Assembly (NCBI GenBank): GCA_964020085.1 | Contig: OZ026598.1 | Coordinates: forward strand, 26,917,322-26,981,321 | Source: Micromussa lordhowensis | Taxonomy: Eukaryota; Cnidaria; Anthozoa; Scleractinia; Lobophylliidae | Length of the DNA stretch: 64,000 nt | Reading direction: 5' to 3' | In this document: piece by piece, positions 32,043-41,657 of the stretch | Numbering within the stretch: position 1 is the stretch's first letter | How the letters are laid out: the number at the start of each line of letters is the position of its first letter | Program-made: the position numbers and the translations under genes | The notes under the pieces: model-generated | The model's database searches: none | Seen by the model: the letters and a program-made list of their open reading frames with translations, nothing else | Told to the model about the DNA's origin: nothing

Positions 32043-32706
32043 GCCAAGACACCTAAAAAACAATTTTCGTGGCACCCCCCATAAGACAGTGAATTTGGTA
32101 TCAAGTTAAAGCTCATTGTCTATATTTTCATAATCTACCTGTTACTTTTTATGTAACCTGTGCTTACACGAGAAAAACAACTGTTTCTGAGGGGGGGGGG
32201 GGTGGGGTGGGGTGGGTGGTAGTACATTTCGGCAGGAATATATTTAAGGATTTAAAACGGCAAAAATCTCAAAAACTGCTGATCCAATGTAGAGGGAACT
32301 GGCAGGAAGTTTACTTTAGGTGAAGTGCTGTACAGTTCCTTGTCTTAATGCAATTTCAGGTGTTACCATGGTAACCATTGCTAGGAAACCATTTCAAGTA
32401 GATGCATTTCAGTGTTTTAACAGGGTTTATCGCAGAAAACCAACATCAAGCCTGAGCATGATGTTATTTATGTCGATACATTTAATCTATTCTATTTGAG
32501 GCGCATATTTGTTAATCCGAGGTGTGGTCTGTCAGGTGACTTCTTAGCCAATCACGTTCGGTTAGCCGAAATAAAAGTCTGCTCGCCTTGGCAAGCATTC
32601 CTCTTGCCTTTGCCATCACAGCGAGAACATCACTTTAAGCTTAACAAAAACATTTTTTCGGGGATCTTTTCAGGCAAGTTGTAGCGGGTAATTTATCCCT
32701 ATTGCT
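32043..32706. other. Spacer with a G-rich tract
   Basis: No gene recognised. A 29-base G/T tract at 32191-32219 has five or more G runs of at least three and could form a G-quadruplex. Confidence 0.6.
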
Positions 32707-33279
32707 ATGGCTCTTCCTAAGATTTTAATACTGGGGCATTCTTTTATCAGACGTTTGGACAACTTTGTTGCAGCCAACCCAAACCTTGATCACCGTTTCT
32801 CTTTAGGGAATGTTGCCAAGTTGAAATGGCATGGTGTTGGCGGTCGAACCATGGTCAAAACAATTAAATACGATCTCCCCGTCATTGCTTCAATTGCCCC
32901 AGACATAGTTATTTTGCAGCTGGGAACCAACAATCTTTCCCAACTCGATCCCTTAGTCATGGGTTCTTCTATTGAGGAGCTCGTAACAACTCTTCATGAC
33001 AGATACAACATCAAGATTGTTTGTGTCTGCCAAACCCCTCAAGGATCCGACCCAGTATTTAATGCGCGTGTCCATGCGCTTAACAAATACCTTAAAACCT
33101 TACTGGAGGCTCTCCCTTATTCGTTTTTCTGGGGCCACAGGGGTTTCTGGAATTCTTCCCAGGGTTTTCTCGAGCATGATGGTGTTCATCTCAATAGGCA
33201 AGGGCAATTTAAATTTTTCAGAAGTCTCAGAGGGGCCGTTTTGAGGTCTTTGCACAAGTGTTCGGCTACCGCCACATAA
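32707..33279 (+). CDS. SGNH/GDSL-type hydrolase of a DIRS-type element, intact
   Basis: 190-residue frame from ATG 32707 to TAA 33277-33279. All four SGNH blocks are visible: LGHSFIRRL (Ser12), GVGGRTM (Gly), LGTNNL (Asn) and HDGVHLN near the C-terminus (Asp and His). SGNH hydrolases act as esterases or lipases; an ORF of this type accompanies Ngaro/DIRS tyrosine-recombinase retrotransposons in several animals. The DIRS-like gag and RT follow 0.7 kb downstream on the same strand. Intact while its neighbours are frameshifted. Confidence 0.8.
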   Translation: MALPKILILGHSFIRRLDNFVAANPNLDHRFSLGNVAKLKWHGVGGRTMVKTIKYDLPVIASIAPDIVILQLGTNNLSQLDPLVMGSSIEELVTTLHDRYNIKIVCVCQTPQGSDPVFNARVHALNKYLKTLLEALPYSFFWGHRGFWNSSQGFLEHDGVHLNRQGQFKFFRSLRGAVLRSLHKCSATAT

Positions 33280-33936
33280 TTCCAGTATGTGGATATAGAT
33301 TACATTTTTCTTTTTGTTTGTAACTCCGAGCTACTCAAAGCCATTCCCTTCGGACCTGTGAATAGAATACATTTTACACCAAGCCGTGTTTTTCTTGCCT
33401 CGTGATTCGGCTATTTTTACGGCTGCATTCAGCCGAATATCTACTATGCTGTTTCCGTTGGCTTACTGTGGTTGGCTTATCATTTGGCCACCTTGGTGCA
33501 CAGTACATTGGTGTGCATCTGTTTTATACCTTTATACGGTATGCACAGTCCATTATCGTGTTGTCTTATACCGTTTGCACAGTCAATTAATATGCCTTTA
33601 TTTTTATACCGGCTTTGGTTGTTTTTTGTTGCTTACAGCTTACCGCTCGAGTGTACAATCAATTTTGATCACCTATCTTTATAGGTGTGTCCAATGCATT
33701 TTTTTTATATATTTGGGAAATGGGCTTTGTTGTCAGTTCTTTATCTCACTTTGCATCGGTATGCAGACAGCGTTTTCCTGTTTTTTGCATACCTAACTAT
33801 TTGGCGGTCCCTCTAATCTGGTCCCTCCGAGAGTCTTTTTATCGCTAGAAATTTTCCTGACCTTTAATTGCATGAATATAGTTCGTATTGTACTCTCTCT
33901 TGCATTATTGGATAGTTTATTTCTTCTCGCTGAATC
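33280..33936. repeat. Spacer with short TATACCGTTTGCACAGTC-type repeats
   Basis: No gene. Around 33470-33620 related blocks recur: TTTATACGGTATGCACAGTC and CTTATACCGTTTGCACAGTC, and a diverged copy with TTTTTATACCGGCTT. They may be remnants of the internal or terminal repeats of the DIRS-type element. Confidence 0.4.
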
Positions 33937-34985
33937 ATGCCACTAAAGAAGCGTACCGCTGGTCCTGGTAGACGTTCAAAGCGTCTTTGCCCGCTGCCAC
34001 CGGCCTCTGATTTGCAAGAAGCCGAGCCGGCTACACTGGTTCACGGTTCCCCTACTCAAGCACAGCCTCTTCAAGGCACAGCGATGATGCAGTGCAATGT
34101 CCAAGCACTAACCAGTGCGATCCCGCCGCTGTGTCTAAAGCGGTTAAAGAAGCCATGACATCACAGCAACAAGCCGACCATACCTCGACGGCTGATCGCC
34201 AAGTGGAGCAGATCATAGACGGGGAGAGCGCGTCAATTATGCAAGGTATGCAAGGCACGAACCCACAAATTTCGTCAGTGAGTGGTCAGAGTGGTGGAGA
34301 ACAACCACAGCAGATATTTACCAGTATTGGTATAAATTTAGGTGTGTGAGTTAGCGCTAAACATAAATTAAAAATTTGGGCCAATGACTATATAGAGTTC
34401 GGGGCGTTATTGACGGTTGCTCCTCCGAGGGAAAAGTATGCCTTGTCTATGTCTTCCACTGCGGGTAACTCGGGTAAACCTGAGCTCACCTTCGAGCCGA
34501 GTAACTCACCAAAAAAGGCGACCAATATATAGCAGTGGATTACGGCCTTTAACATTTTTGCTTCGGTGTATGTGAAGAGAGCATCTGGCGACGCCCCGAA
34601 GTTATTGAAATATTGTGAAGTGGTGCGTGACCTTTCTCAGAAATCGGCAGACTGGCTTTTTTATGACAAACAGTTTCCCTACTTGAGGCAATCGGCCCCT
34701 CAGAGCTACCCTTGGGAGCAGATCCACTGGGAATTATGGCTTCAGGCGATGACTAATTCCCGCAGCAGACCCCAATTCTGTCCACTACGGAAAGGGTCAA
34801 CTCTTGGGCTCGTTTTTGTCCCTCCTCCAACAATTTTCCAAAAGGGACATGCTGGGCATTTCATGCCGGAAGGCAGTGTAAAGGGTGCAACTACGAGCAT
34901 GTCTGCTTTAAATGCAAGGCCAGACACCCTGCCAGTCAATGTCAGGTCTCCTCAACCCTCCAGCGCTCTAATGTTGGCAAATTCG
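33937..34985 (+). pseudogene. DIRS-type gag-like ORF, broken
   Basis: ATG 33937 opens a basic stretch (KKRTAGPGRRSKRL). The family pattern then moves through other frames: a Gln/Ser-rich segment to TGA at 34347-34349, a segment with NDYIEFGALL, another stop at about 34532, then RASGDAPKLLKYCEVVRDLS and YLRQSAPQSYPWEQIHWELW, and finally a zinc-knuckle-like region in a third frame (CKGCNYEHVCFKCKARH, about 34870-34930). The order is that of DIRS/Ngaro gag. Several frameshifts and stops. Confidence 0.6.
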
Positions 34986-35720
34986 GATCGCCAGTTGCTA
35001 CTCCGGGTGTTGGGCAGCCAACCGGTAATGCCCGTAAAGGTGGATCGGCTTGAATCTTTACTGGCCGGTTATAGTCTGCCCTTTAAAACCTTTTTAGTTG
35101 ACAGCTTTCGTAGCGGTTTTCGAATTTCTTACATTGGCGAATATTCGCATTTTGAATCTCCTAATTTGCAAAGTGTGCTACACAGTCCGGATGTTGCTTT
35201 CGTAAAATTAAAAAAAGAAATCGATGCTGGAAGGGTTGTGGGCCCTTTCAATGCTCCTCCTTTTCCCATTTTTCGCACTTCGAATATTGGCATAATTCCC
35301 AAGAAAACCCCTAATGAGTTTAGACTGATTCACCATTTATCTTACCCCAAAGGTTCTTCTGTAAATGATTTCATTCCTGACGAATCTTCGTCAGTGCGAT
35401 ACGCTACTATTAACGATGCCATTTTGATTTTAAAAACATTAGGTAAAGGTTGTTTTATGGCTAAAACCGATATTAAGTCCGCATTCCGTATTATCCCTGT
35501 CCACCCACTGGAGTACCCTTTACTCTGCATCAAATGGGACAATGAATACTATTGATCGTTGTTTAGCGATGGGGCTCAAATCAAGCTGTGCTCTTTTCGA
35601 AAAATTTAGTTCGTCGTTAGAGTGGCTAGCCACACAACACTTGCATGTCTCTGCAGTTATACATATTTTAGATGACTTCCTGTTTATACCATCCTCACAG
35701 ATTGTCCTTAATGAGCTCTC
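34986..35720 (+). pseudogene. DIRS-type reverse transcriptase, broken and truncated
   Basis: In the frame ending at 35555: VVGPFNAPPFPIFRTSNIGI, PKKTPNEFRLIHHLSYPKGS and CFMAKTDIKSAFRIIPVHP (RT palm Asp). A frameshift at about 35545 leads to the next frame with CLAMGLKSSCALFEKF and VIHILDDFLFI (the DD of the active site). After 35705-35735 the same open frame turns into BEL/Pao sequence. RNase H, methyltransferase-like and tyrosine-recombinase parts are missing. The 3' half of the DIRS element was lost or replaced at the BEL junction. Confidence 0.75.
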
Positions 35721-35734
35721 ACAGGCTGCCTTGA

Positions 35735-36085
35735 GAAAACCAGATGAAGAGAAACCTGACGAAAACACAATTGTGCCGACCGCTGTCAACTTAGATGGAG
35801 AAAAGGTCGTTAAGACATTAGGCATTGGATGGAATCCTCAAACAGAGATATTGAGTTTTCCTGTTAAAGAAACAAACATCTTAAAACTGACGAAAAAGGC
35901 TGTTCGATCCAATATCTCGAGGTTGTACGTACAACCCCCTTGGCTTAGCCTCCGCTGTCACAATAAACGCAAGGATAGCGTTACAGGACATTTGGCGAGC
36001 GAAGGAGTATGACTGGGATGACCCCTTGCCTGATGAAATGGGCCAACGTTGGCAAATGTTGTTCAAAGAGATCCAAGAACTTGGA
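35735..36085 (+). pseudogene. BEL/Pao pol fragment (RT-RNase H connection)
   Basis: Reads VVKTLGIGWNPQTEILSFPV, KLTKKAVRSNISRLY and, after a frameshift near 35930, RIALQDIWRAKEYDWDDPLP followed by EMGQRWQMLFKEIQ. This corresponds to the segment with SFRVKEKPVPDTRRGILSLV in copy 1. It joins DIRS sequence on the left within one open frame. Confidence 0.75.
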
Positions 36086-36146
36086 TTGGAGAGATCATTA
36101 TAATGACTTGGCTCCATTCATGGATGGGGTGGTCAACTCGGTAAAT

Positions 36147-37194
36147 CACAAGATAATTTGGTTTTATCAACTGGGTTGATAATGTGAATTGGCCACCGTA
36201 AAGCGATTCGGAAGCTAATGTTTCAAGCGTTAGCCCTTCGTCGGAGCAAATCAAGAAATTGCGGGTTGTGTGTGGTTTATATACACAAATATGGAGCTAC
36301 GCTATTGGTTGCTGCCTGGCAACGTGAAAAACAACAGAATGAATTAGGTGAATGAAAAGCGTTTGTTGATACCGTGAGGATTAAGAGTGCCGATTTGAAC
36401 AATAAATTTTTGTTCAAGAGTTTTGCGGCTTTCTGTGCTTCCTTGATGTAGGGAGAGACCGCAGACTGCCATATGTTGCTTAGAATGATTCAGCAGATTA
36501 AAGTGTCTAGCGACCGGTTTAGAAGCGTCTTTATTGTCTTTCTCTACATCACGAAGGTGTTCTCGGAATCGGTCGCCTAGTCGTCTACCTGTTTCCCCAA
36601 TATATAACTTTTTGCTAAGAGTCCAAGTTATACAGTTGATGACATTGGCTGAGGTACAGGTAAAATGATCTGTGATCTTAATGGATCACTTGGGTCCCAA
36701 CAATTTCTCAATGTTGTAAATGAAAATGTTTTACATCGTGCGTTTGCGCATTTAAAAGTTCCAGGTTGTTCACTCGTTTTTAATGCACTGCTAACTAAAA
36801 AGTTACCTATGTTTTTGTTGTGTTTGAATGAAATTAGTGGCGGTTGCAAAAAGATTCTACCAGTATCGGGATCATTTTAAAGTAATTCAAAGTTTTTGAG
36901 AATGATGGATTTTACTGCGTGATTGTGAGGGCGAAATGTGAGGGTGAATGGAATTCTATTATTATTCTCCTTCTGAGACGTTTGTAGTGCTGACTGCCGA
37001 TCAATTTGTTGGGCACGATGATGGCCTGCTTGAACAACAGAGACAGGATATCCACGTTTGTCAAAAAACTTGCACATTTCCTCTGATTTAAAAGAAAAAT
37101 CAGAGTCCTCACTACAAAGGCGACAAAGTCTATGAAACTGAGAATAAGGAATGGAATTCTTGACGTGTGGTGGATGTGAAGATGAATACAACAA
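36147..37194 (-). pseudogene. Penelope-like element fragment, minus arm
   Basis: The minus frame 37194-36877 has HRLCRLCSEDSDFSFKSEEM, YPVSVVQAGHHRAQQIDRQS and IPFTLTFRPHNHAVKSIILK; 36849-36628 continues with PPLISFKHNKNIGNFLVSSA. Both fit the RT-thumb to linker region of Penelope-like elements. Downstream (to 36400) the strand encodes a GIY-YIG-like stretch matching the plus arm. The 3' part, 36147 to about 36760, is an inverted copy of about 37225-37852. Several frameshifts. Confidence 0.7.
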
Positions 37195-37224
37195 ATAACT
37201 ATGAGAATCGCAACTTTTAAATCG

Positions 37225-37852
37225 CGAGAATCGGAACTTTTAAATGCGCACACGCACGATGTAAAACATGTCCTCTCATTTACAACGTTGAGAAATTGTC
37301 GGGACCCAAGCGATCCATTAAGATCACAGATCATTTTACCTGTACCTCAGCCAATGTCATCTACTGTATAACTTGCACTCTTTGCAAAAAGTTACATATG
37401 GGCGAAACAAGTAGACGACTAGGCGACCGATTCCGAGAACACCTTCGCGACATAGAGAAAGACGATAAAGACGCTTCTAAACCGGTTGCTAGACACTTTA
37501 ATCTACCGAATCATTCTAAGCAACATATGGCAGTCTGCGGCCTCTCCCTACATCAAGGAAGCACATAAAGCCACAAAACTCTTGAACAAAAATCTAGTTT
37601 TCAAATCGGCACTTTTAATCCTCACGGTACCAACGAACGCTTTTCAGTCAACTAATTCATTCTGTTGTTTTTCACGTTACCAGGCACCAACCAATAGCAT
37701 AGCTCCATATTTCTGTATATAACCCACACACAACCCACAATTTCTTGATTCGCTCTGACGAAGGGCTAACGCTCGAAACGTTAGCTTCCGAATCTCTTTA
37801 CGGTGGCCAATTCACATTATCAACCCAGTTGATAAAACCAAATTATCTTGTA
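37225..37852 (+). pseudogene. Penelope-like element fragment, plus arm with GIY-YIG
   Basis: Frame 37296-37568 carries NVIYCITCTLCKKLHMGETS, RRLGDRFREHLRDI and VARHFNLPNHSKQHMAVCGL: a GIY-YIG endonuclease, the C-terminal domain of Penelope-like elements. It ends prematurely and is followed by the 3' untranslated tail, including the motif block at 37747-37794. Arranged head to head with the minus arm; total inverted structure about 1.7 kb. Confidence 0.75.
37747..37794 (+). other. Hammerhead-like motif block in the Penelope tail
   Basis: CTGACGA at 37755-37761 and GAAAC at 37775-37779 match the two conserved hammerhead boxes. They are separated by a possible GGGC/GCTC stem and enclosed by GATTCG (37747-37752) pairing with CGAATC (37789-37794). 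Penelope-like elements are known to carry minimal hammerhead ribozymes. However, GCTAACG...CGTTAGC offers a competing 7-bp hairpin and the cleavage triplet is not clear. The minus-arm copy has a substitution in the first box. Confidence 0.35.
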
Positions 37853-37879
37853 ATACTCCCAGCGACGCAGCACCAAAGT

Positions 37880-38386
37880 TTCTTTAGAAACTTGCCCCCT
37901 TTATTCAGTAAATCACAGTTGGATTACTGCCAGAAGCATCCCATATTATTACCTCCAAGCAACATTGCCAGCTGATCATGGAAGACATCGATCACAAGGT
38001 TTCACACGCAGGCCCCGAAGGAATGTTAAGTGAAAGCCACCAAAACTTCTGGATTGTATATGGAAGAAGCCTTGCCAAGAAACTCATTAGGGACTGTGCA
38101 ATATGTCGCAAGTTAAGCCAGCCACTGCACACCACTCTGATGGCAGACTTACCCCCTGAAAGGATCATGCCCTTCTCTCCTCCGTTCTCAGTCACTGGAG
38201 TAGACCTTTTTGGCCCATTTAATTTGAAATATGGAAGAAACAAGTCCATTAAAGCATGGGGTGCCCTTTTCACATGCGCAACCGTGCGAGCCATCCACTT
38301 AGAAATAGTTGAAAGTCTCTCGACCGAGTCCTTTCTTGCAGCTCTACATCATTTCGTATCTCATCATGGGTGGCCAACTACCATTA
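37880..38386 (+). pseudogene. BEL/Pao integrase, N-terminal part (copy 2)
   Basis: Begins with HPILLPPSNIA-type sequence at about 37935, frameshifts, then from 37978 reads MEDIDHKVSHAGPEGMLSES, a CAICRKLSQPL pair (HHCC finger) and VTGVDLFGPF (first catalytic Asp), then IHLEIVESLSTESFLAALHH. It is cut at a TA dinucleotide by the MITE at 38387; the frame resumes in phase at 39272. Confidence 0.8.
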
Positions 38387-39269
38387 CAGTACCGCTCAAA
38401 AGTAAGTTACCACCGTCTCGCGAGACGCGTCTCGTTTCTCTCGAGATTGGTCTCGAGAGAAACGAGACGAGTCTCGAGAGAAACGAGACGAGTCTCGTTT
38501 CTCGCGAGTGCACTGGAAGTACCAATGCTTCGCATTCGTCGGCATTCGAAACCTGTTATTATTTCTTTTTAAGTCGTAAAGGCTCCCCTCGTTTGAGAAT
38601 ATGAATTTCAGTCAGCAATGCGTGTGTACCATGTGTGTATTATTGCTTCTACTGTCTAGACATTCGATCCTATGCGTTCAAACAAAATTCGAAGTGATAC
38701 CGTAACGAACGTTTTCGCGTCAAAGGCCGCAGATACTTTTTTTTTCTTTTTCTCCGTTGGATGTTTTTAAGGGTTAAAAGAAAAAGGAGCGAACATTTCA
38801 ACGTTTTGTCCGTTTGCGTTTGCCGTAAACGTGGTTCTAAATCTATCTATTGCTGGGGTTCATTGCCGGTTAAGCGAACTATATGAACTTCTTGCGGGTA
38901 CTTGCGGTTTGCGGTAGGACTCGTAACTTCTTGCGGCTTCTTGCGGATAGGATTTGGAACTTCTTGCGTTTGGAACTTCTTGCGGATAAAGCGCAATTTA
39001 ACTTCTTTTCACCGCTTGCGTGTTCTTGCGCCACTTCTTGCGCGTGCATTATTTTTGGGCTGTACTGTATTTTGGTCCCATCGATTTGACATCGAATCGT
39101 TTACACATAACCGGTTTCCTACGTGTAATATATGCCATACTAAACGCATCAGTGATTCTCGAGAGAAACGAGACGAGGCTCGCGAGAAACGAGAAATGTC
39201 TCGAGAGAAACGAGACTCGTCTCGCGAGAAACGAGACGAGAGATGGTAACTTACTTTTGAGCGGTACTG
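38387..39269. mobile_element. TA-flanked MITE (Tc1/mariner type), 883 bp
   Basis: Terminal inverted repeats of about 26 bp start CAGTACCGCTCAAAAGTAAG and are flanked by TA on both sides (38385-38386 and 39270-39271). Next to each end is an array of CTCGAGAGAAACGAGAC-type palindromes (38415-38515 and 39155-39243). The middle has a cluster of CTTCTTGCG words (38885-39050). No coding capacity. Removing the element with one TA restores phase in the BEL integrase frame, which confirms the borders. Confidence 0.88.
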
Positions 39270-39271
39270 TA

Positions 39272-39634
39272 TATCCGACAATGGGAAGTCTTTCATTGGA
39301 GCAGAGAAAGAATTGAGGAATCTGGTTGTGGAAGGAAGGAAGCAGATCAATGATTTTGCTGTGCTCCACAAAATCCGGTGGATATTTACCACTCCCAACA
39401 GTCCCCGCCAAGGAGGAATCTATGAAAGCTGCTTAATCAAGCAAACCAAACGAGCCATTCGGGTCGCCATTGGGAACCAAGTTCTCTCATGGAATGAAAT
39501 GTTAACCGTCTTTGTTAAGGTAAAATCTTTGATAAACAGCAGACCCCTTGGTTATCCTTCCAATGACCCAAATGATCTTCAGCGATTGACCCTCAACCAT
39601 CTCCTTCTTGGTCGTGCCTCATCCTGTGTTCCTC
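39272..39634 (+). pseudogene. BEL/Pao integrase core, middle part (copy 2)
   Basis: Continues in phase from 38386 with ISDNGKSFIGAEKELRNL (second Asp), RWIFTTPNSPRQGGIYESCL (acidic position E within GGIYE) and VKSLINSRPLGYPSNDPNDL. The catalytic set is present across the two pieces. Interrupted at 39634 by a SINE. Confidence 0.85.
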
Positions 39635-39945
39635 AAGGCCCCTTTAGGTAAAGTCTGCATACGAGCCAAGTGGCCCATCAGGCCGGAGCTTATCCCGGTT
39701 TCTGTAGCATGAAGCGACTAGGAATATTTCTATTCCCCCCTGGATGGGATGCTAGTCCATCGCAGGGTTATCCCCAGCATTAAATTCGCCGGTACCCATT
39801 TATACACCTGGGCGGAGAGAGGCACCGTGAGAGTAAAGTGTCTTGCCTAAGAACACAACACAATGTCCCCGGCCAGGGCTTGAACCCCGAGCGCTCGCTC
39901 CGGAGTCGAGCGCACTAACCATGAGGCCACCGCAAGGCCCCTTTA
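39635..39945 (-). mobile_element. tRNA-derived SINE with 12-bp target duplication
   Basis: AAGGCCCCTTTA occurs at 39635-39646 and again at 39934-39945. The insert between them, read on the minus strand, starts GCGGTGGCCTCATGGTTAGT (A-box-like) and has GGGTTCAAGCCC (B-box-like) about 50 nt in, then a conserved-looking body with GATGGACTAGCATCCCATCC. Length about 287 bp. The flanking duplication sits in the BEL integrase frame, which resumes after it. Confidence 0.85.
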
Positions 39946-40135
39946 AGGAGGGACAAAACCCACGAAAGCACTTTGAGGTTGTGCAGAGTGCTGAGTCTCG
40001 CCCACCAGTTTTGGAAATGCTTCATTCGAGAGTACGTTCCCACACTTATGTGAAGATCAAAGGCAGAAGAGTCAGCCTAGACCACACCCATCTCAAATGG
40101 TGCCCCTGGAGGATTTGTTATAAACATTTTAGTTG
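39946..40135 (+). pseudogene. BEL/Pao integrase C-terminal tail (copy 2)
   Basis: After the second SINE target copy the frame reads EGQNPRKHFEVVQSAESRPP and SHTYVKIKGRRVSLDHTHLK, then a stop at 40134. This is the end of copy 2 pol. The C-terminal domain differs from that of copy 1, so the two copies belong to different families. Confidence 0.6.
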
Positions 40136-41657
40136 ATTAAACATTGATAGGAACTAAATATAATAACTAGTTGATCTTTAACTGATTTAAGTAGTCAAAC
40201 ACGTGGTTCTGTCTAGCTTTGATTTCATTCTCAAGTTACTCAGTAGCATTGAACACGCGGTCAGCAGAGAAGCACGTTTGTAGTGAGAGTCAGCATTAGC
40301 TTACCGACAGTACAGCCAGTGTTTTTACAGACAGTTTTGCCTTTTCAATCAAGCAAGGTTTTACCCTTCAGGTATGATCGTCTGATCTTTGCATTATTTT
40401 CATTGCAAGTTCTTTCTAGCCATGTCACCTATAATATAATAAGAAATCGCCTTGGCTATATGCCCCAAATATGATCAGAATGCAGTCTTGTATATTGTTT
40501 GTTTTGTACTTAAATTTCAGAATTTCTTCTATTAAAGGCTATTAATAGGATTTCCTTGGCTTGGTCATTGTCTACTGGGGTTCTTCCTACTGGCCATCAA
40601 GTTACAAGGATAAGCAGCTCAGTATGCTTTGTCGACTTCAGCTCAAACGTTGCCTGGCGTGACAAGCAAACTTACATTTCATTCAATTTGGCCAAACATT
40701 GAAATTGCCGGGTGTTGTTTCAAGGATTTCTTCAATATGGAGAAAGTCCGCCAAAAGGTACAAGCAGCAGTCTACTTAACCATTGACTCCTGTGATGGCT
40801 GTAACAGCCATGACAAGCACTGGCCTGACGTTGTCATTTCAAAATTGGCATAATCTATAATCAAGTTCTGCAGGAGAAAAAGCTATTGCTAAGGATACTC
40901 AAGTCAGAGTGATCGGCTCAATGGAGCCTGAGATATGCAGAAAAATGCTCAGAAGTTGCAGCAAAATTTCCTGCCACTACACTTAGCTACTCCATGATAA
41001 AAGTTGCCAGTCTCAAAGATGCTTTCTCAGAAATTTTTCAACTGGAAGTATGCCCAGTAGAAGGTCAATCATTGCCGTAAAAAGATAAGGAAAGGAGAAA
41101 AAAGGCAAAAAAAAAAAGTGAAAAGCGAAAAGACAAAAATGTCATAAAACATAGTGCTAGTGGAAAGAAAGAAACGGTTTCATGTTGCAAATGCCTTTTT
41201 GAGTAGATTGCAGCTAGTGTGGCTCATATCCAGGCTGAAAATCTCCAAAGCGTCCAAAAAATGTATTTTTGGCAAAAACCTCCAGGAGTCAATGGGCTAA
41301 TCAAGTGACCAATTTTTTCAAAAGACGAGTCCTTTTGTGATAAATGTGAGAAATCCATCCAAAGCAAGCTCAAAAACGCCATGGATTCAGCAAAATTTGG
41401 ATTTTAGTTTTTCTTTGTTAAAGCTATTACTGTGTTAGAGAGCAATTTTCATAGGAAAAATGTTTTGATTTTGTTATGACAATGAGCGAGTCTCCTTCAA
41501 AGCCTTGACAAACATGACATGACCCGTGTACACTTTACAACTCAAGATCAAAATAAACGTCCAAATTCCTTAATTTTTAATTCAAAAGACGTGGCATGTC
41601 ACACACGAGTCTTGAAAACATCAGTTTGTGAGTGGTAGCAAATATTATTCGTGTTAA
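40136..41657. other. Spacer after BEL copy 2, nothing firm
   Basis: 40140-40600 could include a decayed LTR (TATTAAAGGCTATTAATAGG at about 40531) but no partner was found. An open frame at 40629-40853 shows no family. 41060-41170 is A-rich with AAAAGG words. No coding blocks recognised. Confidence 0.4.

Larger units (their letters stand above)
35735..40135 (+). mobile_element. Second BEL/Pao copy, deleted and nested
   Basis: BEL/Pao pol segments occur at 35735-36085, 37880-38386, 39272-39634 and 39946-40135, all plus strand and in order. Between them lie an inverted Penelope pair, a TA-flanked MITE and a SINE. The RNase H region is missing (jump between 36085 and 37880). No LTRs were identified with confidence; the 3' LTR may lie in 40140-40600. 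Much older than the copy at 390-7684. Confidence 0.8.

Noticed and set aside
36912..37334. 140-codon minus frame as a separate gene
   Set aside because: It is an out-of-phase shadow of the Penelope minus-arm frame 37194-36877 and of the plus-arm antisense.
40140..40600. 3' LTR of BEL copy 2
   Set aside because: There is an LTR-like TATTAAAGG stretch but no second copy in the window, so it cannot be supported.
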